Source: Sphingomonas dokdonensis
Lineage (GTDB): Bacteria; Pseudomonadota; Alphaproteobacteria; Sphingomonadales; Sphingomonadaceae
Assembly: GCF_002197685.1 (NCBI RefSeq)
Contig: NZ_NBBI01000002.1
Coordinates: 434,001 to 498,000, forward strand
Length of the DNA stretch: 64,000 bases
Direction: 5' to 3'
The position numbers and the translations under genes were made by a program. The notes under the pieces are model-generated. The model was not told where the DNA came from, made no database searches, and saw nothing but the letters and a program-made list of their open reading frames with translations. Within the stretch, counting starts at the first letter, position 1. Each line of letters starts with the position of its first letter. Of this stretch, positions 29,676 through 41,539 are shown one piece after another.

Positions 29676-32324
29676 ATGAGCGAGCTTCCCAAAACCTTTG
29701 ACCCCGCCGCGATCGAATCCCGCTGGTACAGCCATTGGGAAGAGAACGGCCTATTCCGTCCCGAGCGCCCCGGTGCGGAGCCGTGGACGATCGTCAATCC
29801 GCCGCCCAACGTCACCGGCTCGCTCCACATCGGACATGCGCTCGACAACACGCTGCAGGACATTCTGACGCGCCACGCCCGACTGAAGGGCAAGGACGCG
29901 CTCTGGGTGGTCGGCACCGATCACGCCGGCATCGCCACGCAGATGGTGGTCGAGCGGCAGATGGCGCTCAAGCAGCAGAAGCGCACCGATTTCACCCGCG
30001 ACGAGTTCGTCGCCAAGGTGTGGGAGTGGAAGGCGGAGAGCGGCGGCCAGATCACCGGCCAGCTCCGCCGCCTGGGCTGCTCGATGGACTGGGCCAACGA
30101 GCGGTTCACGATGGATCCGGGTTTCTCGAAGGCCGTGCTCAAGGTCTTCGTCGAGCTTCACCGCCAGGGCCTGCTCTATCGCGACAAGCGGCTCGTGAAC
30201 TGGGATCCGGGCCTCGGCACCGCGATCAGCGATCTCGAGGTCGAGACGCGCGAGGTGAAGGGCAGCTTCTGGCAGATCCGCTACCCGCTGGCCGACGGAT
30301 CGGGCACGATCACCGTTGCGACGACGCGCCCCGAAACGATGCTCGCCGACATGGCGGTCGCGGTGCATCCGGAGGACGCGCGCTATAAGGACATGATCGG
30401 CAAGCAGATCAAGCTGCCGATCACCGGCCGCCTGATTCCGGTGATCGCCGACGAACATGCCGATCCGTCGCTCGGCACCGGCGCGGTGAAGATCACGCCG
30501 GGGCATGACTTCAACGATTTCGAGGTGGGCAAGCGCGCCGGGATGAAGGCGGGCGAGATGCTCAACATGCTCGACGCCAAGGCCAACGTGGCGCAGACCG
30601 CGGACGGCCTAATTCCGGCCGCGTTCCTGGGGCTGTCGAGTACTGACGCGCGCAAGGCGGTCGTCGCCCGGCTCAAGGCCGATGGCGTGCTGGTGCCGCA
30701 CGTCGACAAGGAAGGCGTGGAGCATGACGCCGAGCCGCGCACGATCCAGACGCCGTTCGGCGATCGCTCGGGCGTGGTCATCGAGCCGTGGCTGACCGAC
30801 CAATGGTATGTCGACGCCAAGACGCTGGCGCAGCCGGCGATCGAGGCGGTGAAATCCGGCGCGATCCGGCTCGTCCCGAAGACGTGGGAGAAGACCTTCT
30901 TCAACTGGATGGAGAACATCCAGCCGTGGTGCGTGTCGCGCCAGCTGTGGTGGGGCCACCAAATCCCGGCGTGGTTCGATGCGGACGGCACGGCCTATGT
31001 TGCCGAAACCGAGGCCGAGGCACAGGCGCAGGCGGGCGAGGGCGTTGCCCTGACGCGCGACCCCGACGTGCTCGACACGTGGTTCTCCTCCGCGCTCTGG
31101 CCCTTCGCCACGATGGGCTGGCCGGAGAACACCGATCCCACGCTCGGCGGGCGCTATCCAAACGACGTGCTGATCTCGGGCTTCGACATCCTGTTCTTCT
31201 GGGATGCCCGCATGATGATGCAGGGCATGCACTTCATGAAGGACGTGCCGTTCCGCACGCTCTACCTGCACGGCCTGGTTCGCGCGGCGGACGGCGCGAA
31301 GATGTCCAAGTCCAAGGGCAATACCGTCGATCCGCTGGGGCTGATCGACAAGTACGGCGCCGACGCTTTACGCTTCTTCATGGCGGCGATGGAAAGCCAG
31401 GGCCGTGACATCAAGATGGATGAGAAGCGGGTCGAGGGCTATCGCAACTTCGCGACCAAGCTGTGGAATGCCAGCCGCTTCTGCCAGGCGAACGGCATCG
31501 GCGGATCGACCACGCTGGAGCCGCCGGCGGCGACCCACCCGGTCAACAAATGGATCGTCGGCGAGGCGATCAAGGCGATCCAGTCGGTCGACCTCGCGCT
31601 CGGCGAGTATCGCTTCGATGCCGCGGCGAACGCGATCTACCAGTTTGTCTGGAGCCAGTTCTGCGACTGGTATCTGGAGCTGATCAAGGGTGGTATCGAC
31701 GAGGAGACGAAGGCAGTTGCCGGCTGGGTGCTCGACCAGATCCTGGTCGTCCTTCACCCGTTCATGCCGTTCATCACCGAGGAACTGTGGCACGCGCTCG
31801 CACCCCGCGATCATGACCTGATCGTCGCACACTGGCCGATGGCCGATGCGCGCGCGATCGAACCGGCCGCCGCGCAGGAGATCGACTGGCTGATCCGCCT
31901 CGTCAGCGAAGTGCGTTCCAGCCGCACCGAGCTGAACGTGCCGCCGGGCGCGCGGCTGCCTTATGCGGTGGCGGACGCTGGTGCGGAGACGCAGGCGCGG
32001 TTGCAGCGCAACGCGGCGACGATCGCGCGGTTGGCGCGGATCGATCCGGGCGACGTCTCGGGCGGCACCGCGCAGGTGGTGGTGGACGAGGCCACCTTCC
32101 GTATCGCGCTGGGCGACGTGATCGATCTCGCCGCCGAGCGCACCCGTTTGGCCAAGGCGATCGCCGCGGCGGAGAAGGAGCGCGACGGGCTCGCCGGGCG
32201 GCTCAACAACCCGAGCTTCGTCGAGCGTGCGAAGCCCGAGGCGGTGGAGAAGGCGCGGGCCGATCATGCGGAGAAGGCGGCTGAGGCGGAGCGGCTGGCG
32301 GCGGCGCTGTCGCGGCTGGGGTAA
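29676..32324 (+). CDS. valS: Valine--tRNA ligase
   Basis: An 882-residue class Ia synthetase. HIGH appears as [13 protein letters not shown] (about residue 47) and KMSKSKG at about residue 542. The CP1 editing domain has [19 protein letters not shown], and a C-terminal coiled coil ([19 protein letters not shown] and following) is present as in bacterial ValRS. ATG 29676 starts the conserved N-terminus; the open frame 1.5 kb upstream is a shadow of the P450 gene. Confidence 0.97.
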   Translation: MSELPKTFDPAAIESRWYSHWEENGLFRPERPGAEPWTIVNPPPNVTGSLHIGHALDNTLQDILTRHARLKGKDALWVVGTDHAGIATQMVVERQMALKQQKRTDFTRDEFVAKVWEWKAESGGQITGQLRRLGCSMDWANERFTMDPGFSKAVLKVFVELHRQGLLYRDKRLVNWDPGLGTAISDLEVETREVKGSFWQIRYPLADGSGTITVATTRPETMLADMAVAVHPEDARYKDMIGKQIKLPITGRLIPVIADEHADPSLGTGAVKITPGHDFNDFEVGKRAGMKAGEMLNMLDAKANVAQTADGLIPAAFLGLSSTDARKAVVARLKADGVLVPHVDKEGVEHDAEPRTIQTPFGDRSGVVIEPWLTDQWYVDAKTLAQPAIEAVKSGAIRLVPKTWEKTFFNWMENIQPWCVSRQLWWGHQIPAWFDADGTAYVAETEAEAQAQAGEGVALTRDPDVLDTWFSSALWPFATMGWPENTDPTLGGRYPNDVLISGFDILFFWDARMMMQGMHFMKDVPFRTLYLHGLVRAADGAKMSKSKGNTVDPLGLIDKYGADALRFFMAAMESQGRDIKMDEKRVEGYRNFATKLWNASRFCQANGIGGSTTLEPPAATHPVNKWIVGEAIKAIQSVDLALGEYRFDAAANAIYQFVWSQFCDWYLELIKGGIDEETKAVAGWVLDQILVVLHPFMPFITEELWHALAPRDHDLIVAHWPMADARAIEPAAAQEIDWLIRLVSEVRSSRTELNVPPGARLPYAVADAGAETQARLQRNAATIARLARIDPGDVSGGTAQVVVDEATFRIALGDVIDLAAERTRLAKAIAAAEKERDGLAGRLNNPSFVERAKPEAVEKARADHAEKAAEAERLAAALSRLG

Positions 32325-32353
32325 GACGCTCTTCGAACGGGTGAAGTGAGCGT

Positions 32354-32447
32354 CATGCCGGGCTTGTCCCGGCATCCACCGGGCCGCGAACCTCAGACGT
32401 TGAGGTTTGCGGGACCGTGGACCCCGGCACGGAGGCCGGGGTGACGG
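32354..32447. repeat. Head-to-head pair of palindromic repeats (BIME-like)
   Basis: Unit A at 32355-32375 (atgccggg - 5 - cccggcat, flanked by gtc and ccac) and unit B at 32421-32442 (accccggc - 6 - gccggggt, flanked by gtgg and gacgg) face each other across 45 bases. The pair sits between the convergent ends of valS and mccA, where it could also terminate transcription. Confidence 0.8.
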
Positions 32448-32493
32448 AGCGGGTGTGGCTTGAGCGCGCCTTCCGGCAGCAGGCGGCCGGAGG

Positions 32494-34341
32494 TCAGCCC
32501 TCCTGCCGCTCCACCTTTACCAGCAACGTGCCCTCGGTGACCTGGCCGCCGGTTTCGGCGTTCAGCTCCGCCACGATGCCATCGAACGGCGCGACGAGGC
32601 TGTGCTCCATCTTCATTGCCTCCAGGGTGACGAGCTTCTGGCCCTTCACCACCGCGTCGCCCGCGGCGACTTCCACCGCGATGATCCGGCCGGGCATGGG
32701 CGAGAGGATCGCGCCGTCCGCCGCCGCGCCGCCGGTGGCGCCGGTCGCGCGGAAGGGGGCGAGCTCCCACGTTTGGCCGCCTTCGGTGATGAGCACACTG
32801 TCGAGCGGTGCGGGCACCTCGACCACTGGCGCGTCGGTGAAGTCGATCGCGATCGGCTCCCCGGCGAGGAGGAAGCGGCCTTCGCGGCGCGCGGGGGCGT
32901 TGAGGCGGAAACCGGCGCTCGGCCGGTCGGGCGCGAGCGCGGCGGCGGCCTCGATCAGCGCCTCTTCGCTCGGCTGCGGGGGCGGCATCAGCGCCTCACC
33001 CTCGCGCGCGATGAGGCCGGTATCGACGTTGCCGGCGGCGAAGTCGGGGTGATCGAGCGCCTCGACCAGGAAGCCGGCATTGGTGCGCACCGGCCAGATC
33101 ACCGCCTCGTCCAGCGCATCGGCGAGCAGCTCGCGCGCCTCGTCCCGCGTGTCGCCATGCGCGATCAGCTTGGCGATCATCGGATCATAGAAGGGGCTGA
33201 TCTCGGCGCCCTGCTCGACGCCGGTATCGACGCGCACCGCGTCGCCGAGATCGAGCGCGTCGAGCCGGCCGATCGAGGGCAGGAAGCCCTTCACCGGATC
33301 CTCGGCATAGAGGCGCGCTTCCATCGCCCAGCCGGTAATGGTGAGCTCATCCTGGCGGCACGGCAGCGGTTCGCCGCTGGCGACGCGCAGTTGCCATTCG
33401 ACCAGATCCTGGCCGGTGATCGCCTCCGTCACCGGATGTTCGACCTGGAGGCGCGTGTTCATTTCCATGAACCAGATGCGGTCGGCGCGCAGGCCCGCGC
33501 TGGCGTCGGCGATGAACTCGATCGTGCCGGCGCCGACATAGTCGACCGCCTGCGCCGCCTTCACCGCCGCGGCGCAGACCGCTTCGCGCGTGGCAGCGTC
33601 CATGCCGGGCGCGGGCGCTTCCTCGATCACCTTCTGGTGGCGGCGCTGAAGCGAGCAATCGCGTTCGAACAGGTGGACGACATTGCCGTGGCCGTCGCCG
33701 AACACCTGCACCTCGATGTGGCGCGGCGAGAGGATGTACTTTTCGATCAGCACGCGATCGTCGCCGAAGCTCGCCGCGGCCTCGCGTCGGCACGAGGCGA
33801 GCGCATCGGCGAAATCCTCCGATGCATCGACGCGGCGCATGCCCTTGCCGCCGCCGCCGGCGACCGCCTTGATCAGCACCGGATAGCCGATCGCATCCGC
33901 CTCGCGCTGCAGCCGATCGGGGGACTGATCGTCGCCGAGATAGCCGGGCGTGGTGGGCACGCCGGCTTCCTGCATCAGCTTCTTGGCGGCGTCCTTCAGC
34001 CCCATGGCGCGGATGCTGGCGGGGCGCGGGCCGACCCAGGCGAGGCCGGCGTCGATCACGCTTTGCGCGAAATCGGCATTCTCGCTGAGGAAGCCATAGC
34101 CGGGGTGGATCGCCTCCGCGCCGGCTTCGCGGGCAGCGGCGATGATCCGCTCACCGACGAGATAGGATTCGCGGGCGGGCGAGGGGCCGATGTGCACCGC
34201 CTCGTCTGCCTCGCGCACGTGCAGTGCGTCCGCATCGGCATCCGAATAGACCGCGACGGTGCGCACGCCGAGCGCGCGGGCGGTGCGGATGATGCGGCAG
34301 GCGATCTCGCCGCGATTGGCGATGAGGAGCGAGCCGATCAT
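32494..34341 (-). CDS. mccA: Methylcrotonyl-CoA carboxylase biotin-containing (alpha) subunit
   Basis: A 615-residue acyl-CoA carboxylase alpha subunit: biotin carboxylase N-terminus (IANRGEIACRII, glycine-rich ATP loop AGGGGKGMR, FMEMNTRLQVEHPVTE) and a C-terminal biotinyl domain with the acceptor lysine at about 577 in EAMKMEH. Assignment to 3-methylcrotonyl-CoA, not propionyl-CoA, comes from the neighbours: a carboxyltransferase and isovaleryl-CoA dehydrogenase in the same orientation. ATG 34341 starts the conserved N-terminus. Role: leucine catabolism. Confidence 0.92.
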   Translation of the reverse strand: MIGSLLIANRGEIACRIIRTARALGVRTVAVYSDADADALHVREADEAVHIGPSPARESYLVGERIIAAAREAGAEAIHPGYGFLSENADFAQSVIDAGLAWVGPRPASIRAMGLKDAAKKLMQEAGVPTTPGYLGDDQSPDRLQREADAIGYPVLIKAVAGGGGKGMRRVDASEDFADALASCRREAAASFGDDRVLIEKYILSPRHIEVQVFGDGHGNVVHLFERDCSLQRRHQKVIEEAPAPGMDAATREAVCAAAVKAAQAVDYVGAGTIEFIADASAGLRADRIWFMEMNTRLQVEHPVTEAITGQDLVEWQLRVASGEPLPCRQDELTITGWAMEARLYAEDPVKGFLPSIGRLDALDLGDAVRVDTGVEQGAEISPFYDPMIAKLIAHGDTRDEARELLADALDEAVIWPVRTNAGFLVEALDHPDFAAGNVDTGLIAREGEALMPPPQPSEEALIEAAAALAPDRPSAGFRLNAPARREGRFLLAGEPIAIDFTDAPVVEVPAPLDSVLITEGGQTWELAPFRATGATGGAAADGAILSPMPGRIIAVEVAAGDAVVKGQKLVTLEAMKMEHSLVAPFDGIVAELNAETGGQVTEGTLLVKVERQEG

Positions 34342-34456
34342 GCCGCAACCCCGAGAATGTCGAGGAAGTCGGGGATTTTGCGCTTTTCGCCAGTCGGGGC
34401 GGGGGCAGTGATCATGGAACGGAGCATACCTGTAGGCGTGAGACGGTGGACGGCGA

Positions 34457-34933
34457 TCATTGCGCGCAGCCGGTGGTGCGCTGCGTCCAGGTGACGTTGT
34501 TGATCCGCCAGCGGCCGCCGTCGCGCACCAGATCGACGTGGTTGGTGCCGCAATGGCTGGGCTTGCCGTCGACGGTGAAGGTGTAGCTGCCCCAGACCAT
34601 GGCGATATTCCCGTCGATCTCGATCGCGGGCATGCCGGTGAAGGTTTCGGCGCGCTTCGGGCCGGGCTTGCCGAGCTTGGCGGCGAAGGCGGGCCAGTCG
34701 CTATTGGTGACGGCGGTGGTGCCGTCGGCCTTTTCCACGACGGCGGTGGCGCGGCCGTCGGGGCGGACCTCGGCAAGGATCGCGGCGGGATCGTTGGCGG
34801 CGAGCGCATCGAACAGGCGCTGCACGGGGGCTATGACCTGGCCTTCTTCGGACGCGGGCGGCGGGAGCGCGGTGCCCTTGGGCAAGGGCGCGACCGGCGT
34901 GACTTGAAGGGCGAGGAGGAGGGGAAGGATCAT
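34457..34933 (-). CDS. NTF2-like (SnoaL/DUF4440-type) secreted protein
   Basis: A 158-residue protein with a short N-terminal hydrophobic stretch (MILPLLLALQVTPVAPLP) that may be a signal peptide, then a cone-fold domain: VQRLFDALAANDPAAILAEV, MVWGSYTFTVDGKPSHCGTNHVDLVRDGGRWRINNVTW. Two cysteines may pair. Function unknown; such domains are often small-molecule enzymes or dimerisation modules. It lies between mccB and mccA on the same strand and may be cotranscribed with mccA. Confidence 0.82.
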   Translation of the reverse strand: MILPLLLALQVTPVAPLPKGTALPPPASEEGQVIAPVQRLFDALAANDPAAILAEVRPDGRATAVVEKADGTTAVTNSDWPAFAAKLGKPGPKRAETFTGMPAIEIDGNIAMVWGSYTFTVDGKPSHCGTNHVDLVRDGGRWRINNVTWTQRTTGCAQ

Positions 34934-34983
34934 GGGTGGTGTTCCTGAAGCCGGAGAGCGGGCGTTGCCGGCGAGCCGCCGCC

Positions 34984-35004
34984 ATGCTGAACTTGGCTCA
35001 ACAT
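34984..35004. repeat. Palindromic repeat, left flank of the GIY-YIG gene
   Basis: Sequence atgctgaacttggctcaacat, an A-orientation unit close to the unit at 35419-35439 (two differences). It ends 30 bases before the GTG start of the GIY-YIG gene. The arms are slightly imperfect. Confidence 0.7.
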
Positions 35005-35034
35005 CCATGGTGCCGCGCGTGGGAGGGGGGCGTT

Positions 35035-35361
35035 GTGAAGCGACCTTGCGTCTATTTGCTCGCCAGCCAGCGGCGGGGCACGCTGTACATCGGCGTGACG
35101 AGCAACCTCGTCGCGCGGCTGTGGCAGCATCGCAGCGGTACAACGGCTGGGTTCACGTCCCGCTACGGTGTGTTCCTGCTCGTGCGATACGAGTTTGTCG
35201 CGGACATGCCGAGCGCCATTGCGCGGGAGAAGCAGCTGAAGCGCTGGCACCGGCAGTGGAAGATCAACCTGATCGAGAGCGACAACCCGGACTGGGTGGA
35301 TCTGGCGCCGTCGCTTGGGCTGGAGCCGCTCCCGAGCCGTGCGCGGCGGGATGGATGCTGA
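35035..35361 (+). CDS. GIY-YIG nuclease domain protein
   Basis: A 108-residue single-domain nuclease. The signature appears as CVYLLAS (residues 5-11) and LYIGVT (17-22), with the conserved arginine in ARLWQHR (R28), the catalytic glutamate E65 in REKQLKRW and N78 in KINLIE. GTG 35035 follows a gggagggggg ribosome site. It runs opposite to the surrounding leucine-catabolism genes. Its stop codon lies inside palindromic repeat 35355-35375, and a matching inverted unit lies just upstream. Small genes of this type are common in alphaproteobacteria; their role is unknown. Confidence 0.9.
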   Translation: MKRPCVYLLASQRRGTLYIGVTSNLVARLWQHRSGTTAGFTSRYGVFLLVRYEFVADMPSAIAREKQLKRWHRQWKINLIESDNPDWVDLAPSLGLEPLPSRARRDGC

Positions 35362-35375
35362 AACGAGTTCAGCAT
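35355..35375. repeat. Palindromic repeat overlapping the GIY-YIG stop codon
   Basis: Perfect arms atgctgaa and ttcagcat around acgag, in B orientation (ggatgc...gcatgacgg). The TGA stop of the nuclease gene is formed by the left arm. Together with 34984-35004 it brackets the gene as an inverted pair. Confidence 0.8.
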
Positions 35376-35416
35376 GACGGTGCTCCTTGAGGAGGGCCAC
35401 TTTGCCCAAGCCGGCG

Positions 35417-35506
35417 TCATGCTGAACTTGGTTCAGCATCCACTGTGCCATAAGCGAGGTCGTCGCCTGCGGAGAGATGGACCCTGAAACAAGTTCAGGG
35501 TGACGG
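35417..35506. repeat. Composite repeat, left copy
   Basis: About 90 bases holding an A palindrome (35419-35439, atgctgaa - 5 - ttcagcat) and a B palindrome (35481-35501, accctgaa - 5 - ttcagggt) joined by a spacer that ends in cgcctgcggagagatgg. The same arrangement, with the same spacer end, recurs at 37227-37316 on the other side of mccB. No gene is seen between 35362 and 35609. Confidence 0.8.
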
Positions 35507-35609
35507 AAGTGCTTAGGGCGGAGGGGCGACGTGCCGCCAGCCCCTCCACCACGCTTCGCGTGGTCCCGCTCCCCGTTCAGGGGAGGATTTGGGTCGCTAA
35601 TCCTCCCCA

Positions 35610-37211
35610 TCACATCCGGAACACGCCGAACGACGGGCGCTCGGGGATGGGGGCGTTGAGGCAGGCTTCGAGCGCGAGGCCGAGGACGTCGCGAGTCTGG
35701 GCGGGGTCGATCACGCCGTCGTCCCACAGGCGGGCGGTGGCGTAATAGGGGTTGCCCTCGTCCTCATACTTCTGGCGGATCGGGGCCTTGAAGGCGTCGG
35801 CTTCCTCGGGCGTCCAGTTGGCGGCGTCGCGGTGGACGGTGGCGAGCACGCTGGCGGCCTGTTCGCCGCCCATCACGCTGATCCGGCTGTTTGGCCAGGT
35901 GAACAGGAACCGCGGGGAATAGGCGCGGCCGCACATGCCGTAGTTGCCGGCGCCGAAGCTGCCGCCGATCAGCACGGTGATCTTGGGCACGCTGGCGGTG
36001 GCGACCGCCGTCACGAGCTTCGCGCCGTGCTTGGCGATCCCTTCCGCCTCGTATTTCCCGCCGACCATGAAGCCGGAAATGTTCTGGAGGAACAGGAGCG
36101 GGATACGGCGCTGGCAGGCGAGTTCAATGAAGTGCGCGCCCTTGACCGCGCTTTCGCTGAACAGGACGCCGTTGTTGGCGAGGATCGCGACGGGCGCGCC
36201 ATGGATGTGCGCGAAGCCGCAGACGAGGCTGGACCCGTACAGCGCCTTGAACTCGTGAAACTCGCTGCCGTCGACAAGGCGGGCGATGACCTCGTGCACG
36301 TCATAGGGCGCGCGCACGTCCTGCGGCACGATGCCGTAGAGATCCTCCGCGGCGTATTTTGGCGCTTTCGATGGCCGCAGGTTCACGTCCGCCTCGTGCT
36401 CCGGCGGCAGCGTGGCAACGATGTCGCGCACGATGGTGAGGGCGTGCTCGTCATTCTCGGCGAGGTGATCGACGACGCCGGACTTGCGCGCGTGCAAGTC
36501 GCCGCCGCCGAGATCCTCGGCGCTGATGACTTCGCCAGTCGCGGCCTGGACGAGCGGCGGGCCGGCGAGGAAGATCGTGCCCTGTTCGCGCACGATCACC
36601 GTTTCGTCGGACATGGCGGGGACATAGGCGCCGCCGGCGGTGCAGCTGCCCATCACGCAGGCGATCTGCGGAATGCCCTTGGCCGACATGTTTGCCTGGT
36701 TGAAGAAGATGCGGCCGAAGTGATCGCGGTCCGGGAACACCTCTGCCTGGTGTGGCAAGTTCGCGCCGCCGGAATCGACGAGGTAGATGCAGGGCAGGCG
36801 ATTCGCTTCGGCGATCTCCTGCGCGCGCAGATGCTTCTTCACGGTGAGGGGGTAGTACGTGCCGCCCTTCACCGTCGCGTCGTTGCACACGATCATGCAC
36901 TGGCGCCCCGAGACGCGGCCGATCGCGGTGATGAGGCCGGCGCCGGGAATATCCTCGCCATAGACGTCATGCGCGGCGAGCTGGCCGATCTCCAGCAGCG
37001 GCGAGCCGGGATCGAGCAGGCGTTCGACACGCTCGCGGGGGAGGAGCTTGCCGCGTGCGGTGTGGCGCTCACGCGATTTCTCGTTGCCGCCGAGCGCGGC
37101 CCGGGCGACGTCGGCGCGCAGCTGCTCCGCAAGCGCACGGTTGTGCGCGGCATTAGCCTGGAAAGTCGCGTCCGTGGAGGAGGTCTTGGTGTCGAGGACG
37201 GGGGCAGTCAT
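35610..37211 (-). CDS. mccB: Methylcrotonyl-CoA carboxylase carboxyltransferase (beta) subunit
   Basis: A 533-residue acyl-CoA carboxyltransferase with two crotonase-like halves. Typical blocks are [43 protein letters not shown], the oxyanion-hole [16 protein letters not shown], and [38 protein letters not shown]. The last block is characteristic of methylcrotonyl-CoA carboxylases. It partners mccA; ivd lies upstream with its stop 118 bases away. Role: carboxylation of 3-methylcrotonyl-CoA. Confidence 0.95.
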   Translation of the reverse strand: MTAPVLDTKTSSTDATFQANAAHNRALAEQLRADVARAALGGNEKSRERHTARGKLLPRERVERLLDPGSPLLEIGQLAAHDVYGEDIPGAGLITAIGRVSGRQCMIVCNDATVKGGTYYPLTVKKHLRAQEIAEANRLPCIYLVDSGGANLPHQAEVFPDRDHFGRIFFNQANMSAKGIPQIACVMGSCTAGGAYVPAMSDETVIVREQGTIFLAGPPLVQAATGEVISAEDLGGGDLHARKSGVVDHLAENDEHALTIVRDIVATLPPEHEADVNLRPSKAPKYAAEDLYGIVPQDVRAPYDVHEVIARLVDGSEFHEFKALYGSSLVCGFAHIHGAPVAILANNGVLFSESAVKGAHFIELACQRRIPLLFLQNISGFMVGGKYEAEGIAKHGAKLVTAVATASVPKITVLIGGSFGAGNYGMCGRAYSPRFLFTWPNSRISVMGGEQAASVLATVHRDAANWTPEEADAFKAPIRQKYEDEGNPYYATARLWDDGVIDPAQTRDVLGLALEACLNAPIPERPSFGVFRM

Positions 37212-37226
37212 TGCGCCGTGCCTCCG

Positions 37227-37316
37227 TCATGCTGGACTTGTTTCGGCATCCATCGTGCGACGCGCGGCGTGGCCGCCTGCGGAGAGATGGACCCTGAAAC
37301 GAGTTCAGGGTGACGG
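37227..37316. repeat. Composite repeat, right copy
   Basis: A palindrome (37229-37249, arms diverged: atgctgga / tttcggcat) plus B palindrome (37291-37311, accctgaa - 5 - ttcagggt) with the shared spacer end cgcctgcggagagatgg. Direct repeat of 35417-35506, located between ivd and mccB, so mccB is flanked by two copies in the same orientation. Confidence 0.8.
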
Positions 37317-37329
37317 CCGTTTGCGTGCA

Positions 37330-38487
37330 TCACGATGCCGCTCCGATCAGTTCGCGGCCGATCAGCATGCGGCGGATTTCGTTGGTGCCGGCGCCGATGT
37401 CGAGGAGCTTGGCGTCGCGCAGGAAGCGTTCGACCGGCCAGTCCTTGGTATAGCCCGCGCCGCCCAGCGCCTGCACCGCCTCGCCGGCGACCTTGAAGGC
37501 GTTTTCGCTGGCGAGCAGGATCGCGCCGGCGGCGTCGAAGCGGGTCGTCTGGCCGGTATCGCAGGCGCGCGCGACGGCATAGACGTACGCTCGGGCGGAG
37601 TTCAGCGCGACGTACATGTCGGCGACCTTGGCCTGCATCAGCTGGAAGGCGCCGATCGGCTGGCCGAACTGCTTGCGCTCCCGAAGATAGGGGAGGACGA
37701 CGTCGAGGCAGGCCTGCATCACACCGAGCTGGATGCCGGCGAGGACGGTGCGCTCATAGTCGAGGCCGCTCATCAGCACGCCGACGCCGCCGTTGAGCGG
37801 ACCCATGACGTTCTCGTCCGGCACTTCGCAATTGTCGAAGACGAGCTCCGCCGTGGGGGAGCCGCGCATGCCCATCTTGTCGATCTTCTGACCGATCGAG
37901 AAGCCGGGCATGTCCTTTTCAATGAGGAAGGTGGTGATGCCGCGCGAGCCTTCGCCGGTCTTGGCGTAGACCACCAGCGTATCCGCATAAGCGGCGTTGG
38001 TGATCCAGAATTTGGTGCCGTTCAGGACATAGCCTGTGTCGGTCTTTTCCGCCTTCAGCTTCATCGAGACGACGTCGCTGCCCGCGCCCGCCTCCGACAT
38101 GGCGAGGCTGCCGACATGTTCGCCGCTGATCAGCTTGGGGAGGTATTTTGCCTTCTGCTCGGCGCTCGCCCAGCGACGGATCTGGTTGACGCACAGGTTG
38201 GAGTGCGCGCCATAGCTGAGGCCGATCGAGGCCGACGCGCGGCTCACTTCCTCGCAGGCGATGACATGTTCGAGATAGCCGAGGCCGAGGCCGCCGTACT
38301 CTTCCTCGACGGTGATGCCGTGGAGGCCGAGTTCGCCCATTGCGGGCCATAGTTCGTCGCGGGGGAACCAGTCGTCCGCGTCGATCTTCGCGGCGAGCGG
38401 CATGATCTTTTCGTCGGCGAAGCGGCGGGTGGTGTCGCGGATCATGTCCGCGGTTTCACCCAGCGCGAAATCGAGTGTGGCCTGCAT
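37330..38487 (-). CDS. ivd: Isovaleryl-CoA dehydrogenase
   Basis: A 385-residue acyl-CoA dehydrogenase. The C-terminal [14 protein letters not shown] has glycine where medium-chain dehydrogenases carry the catalytic glutamate (YEGT), and the earlier [12 protein letters not shown] supplies the base, the arrangement known for isovaleryl-CoA dehydrogenase. FAD-contact segments [14 protein letters not shown] and [10 protein letters not shown] are present. ATG 38487 (MQATLDF) gives normal length. It oxidises isovaleryl-CoA to 3-methylcrotonyl-CoA, the substrate of MccAB. Confidence 0.94.
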   Translation of the reverse strand: MQATLDFALGETADMIRDTTRRFADEKIMPLAAKIDADDWFPRDELWPAMGELGLHGITVEEEYGGLGLGYLEHVIACEEVSRASASIGLSYGAHSNLCVNQIRRWASAEQKAKYLPKLISGEHVGSLAMSEAGAGSDVVSMKLKAEKTDTGYVLNGTKFWITNAAYADTLVVYAKTGEGSRGITTFLIEKDMPGFSIGQKIDKMGMRGSPTAELVFDNCEVPDENVMGPLNGGVGVLMSGLDYERTVLAGIQLGVMQACLDVVLPYLRERKQFGQPIGAFQLMQAKVADMYVALNSARAYVYAVARACDTGQTTRFDAAGAILLASENAFKVAGEAVQALGGAGYTKDWPVERFLRDAKLLDIGAGTNEIRRMLIGRELIGAAS

Positions 38488-38547
38488 CGAAACTCCTCTT
38501 CCCCCCGACATAAGCGGGGGAAAGAGGTAACGAAAGCAACAATTCCT

Positions 38548-38580
38548 GTCCGCCGCCCCTTCGGGCAGGGGCGGACGGAC
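38548..38580 (-). terminator. Hairpin terminator candidate after aconitase
   Basis: Read on the minus strand, a 12-pair stem with a single bulged base (GTCCG-t-CCGCCCC against GGGGCGG-CGGAC) and an 8-base loop, followed by AGGAATTGTT. It lies 13 bases past the acnA stop and before ivd. The T tract is weak, so it may only stabilise the message end. Confidence 0.5.
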
Positions 38581-38592
38581 AGACGGCGCCGG

Positions 38593-41265
<2,673 letters not shown>

Positions 41266-41539
41266 GCGGGTCCTTTCCCCATAGGTTCGGCCCGGCTCGG
41301 GCGCGGCGGGGAAGCGGGGGCAGGAAACCCACGCGCGGGCGCGCCCGGACGGGCGATGTGAAGCGTCGGGGCGGCGATAGCAGCGGCAGGCGGGTGGGGG
41401 AAGGTGGCAAGCGGCGCTGATTTGAGAAAAGGCTTGACGGATCGGCTTTTCGCGATTCGTTCGCAAGAAGGGTGGGGTGCGGTTCACCCGCCAAGTCTGT
41501 CACCCCGTACCAGGTCCGGGATGACGCGTTTTGTGGGGC
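41266..41539. other. Intergenic region between acnA and the ligase/polymerase gene
   Basis: 274 bases holding the upstream region of acnA and the 3' flank of the next minus-strand gene. The left 120 bases are C- and G-rich without a convincing -10/-35. A degenerate palindrome at 41499-41525 (gtcaccccg - 9 - cgggatgac, one mismatch) belongs to the window repeat family and may terminate the polymerase gene. No small gene was convincing. Confidence 0.55.

Noticed and set aside
32602..34494. 630-codon open frame on the plus strand
   Set aside because: Antisense to mccA with no motif or ribosome site; a codon-bias shadow.
34936..35034. N-terminal extension of the GIY-YIG protein
   Set aside because: The added residues are translated palindromic repeat sequence; the GTG at 35035 has a strong ribosome site and begins just before the domain.
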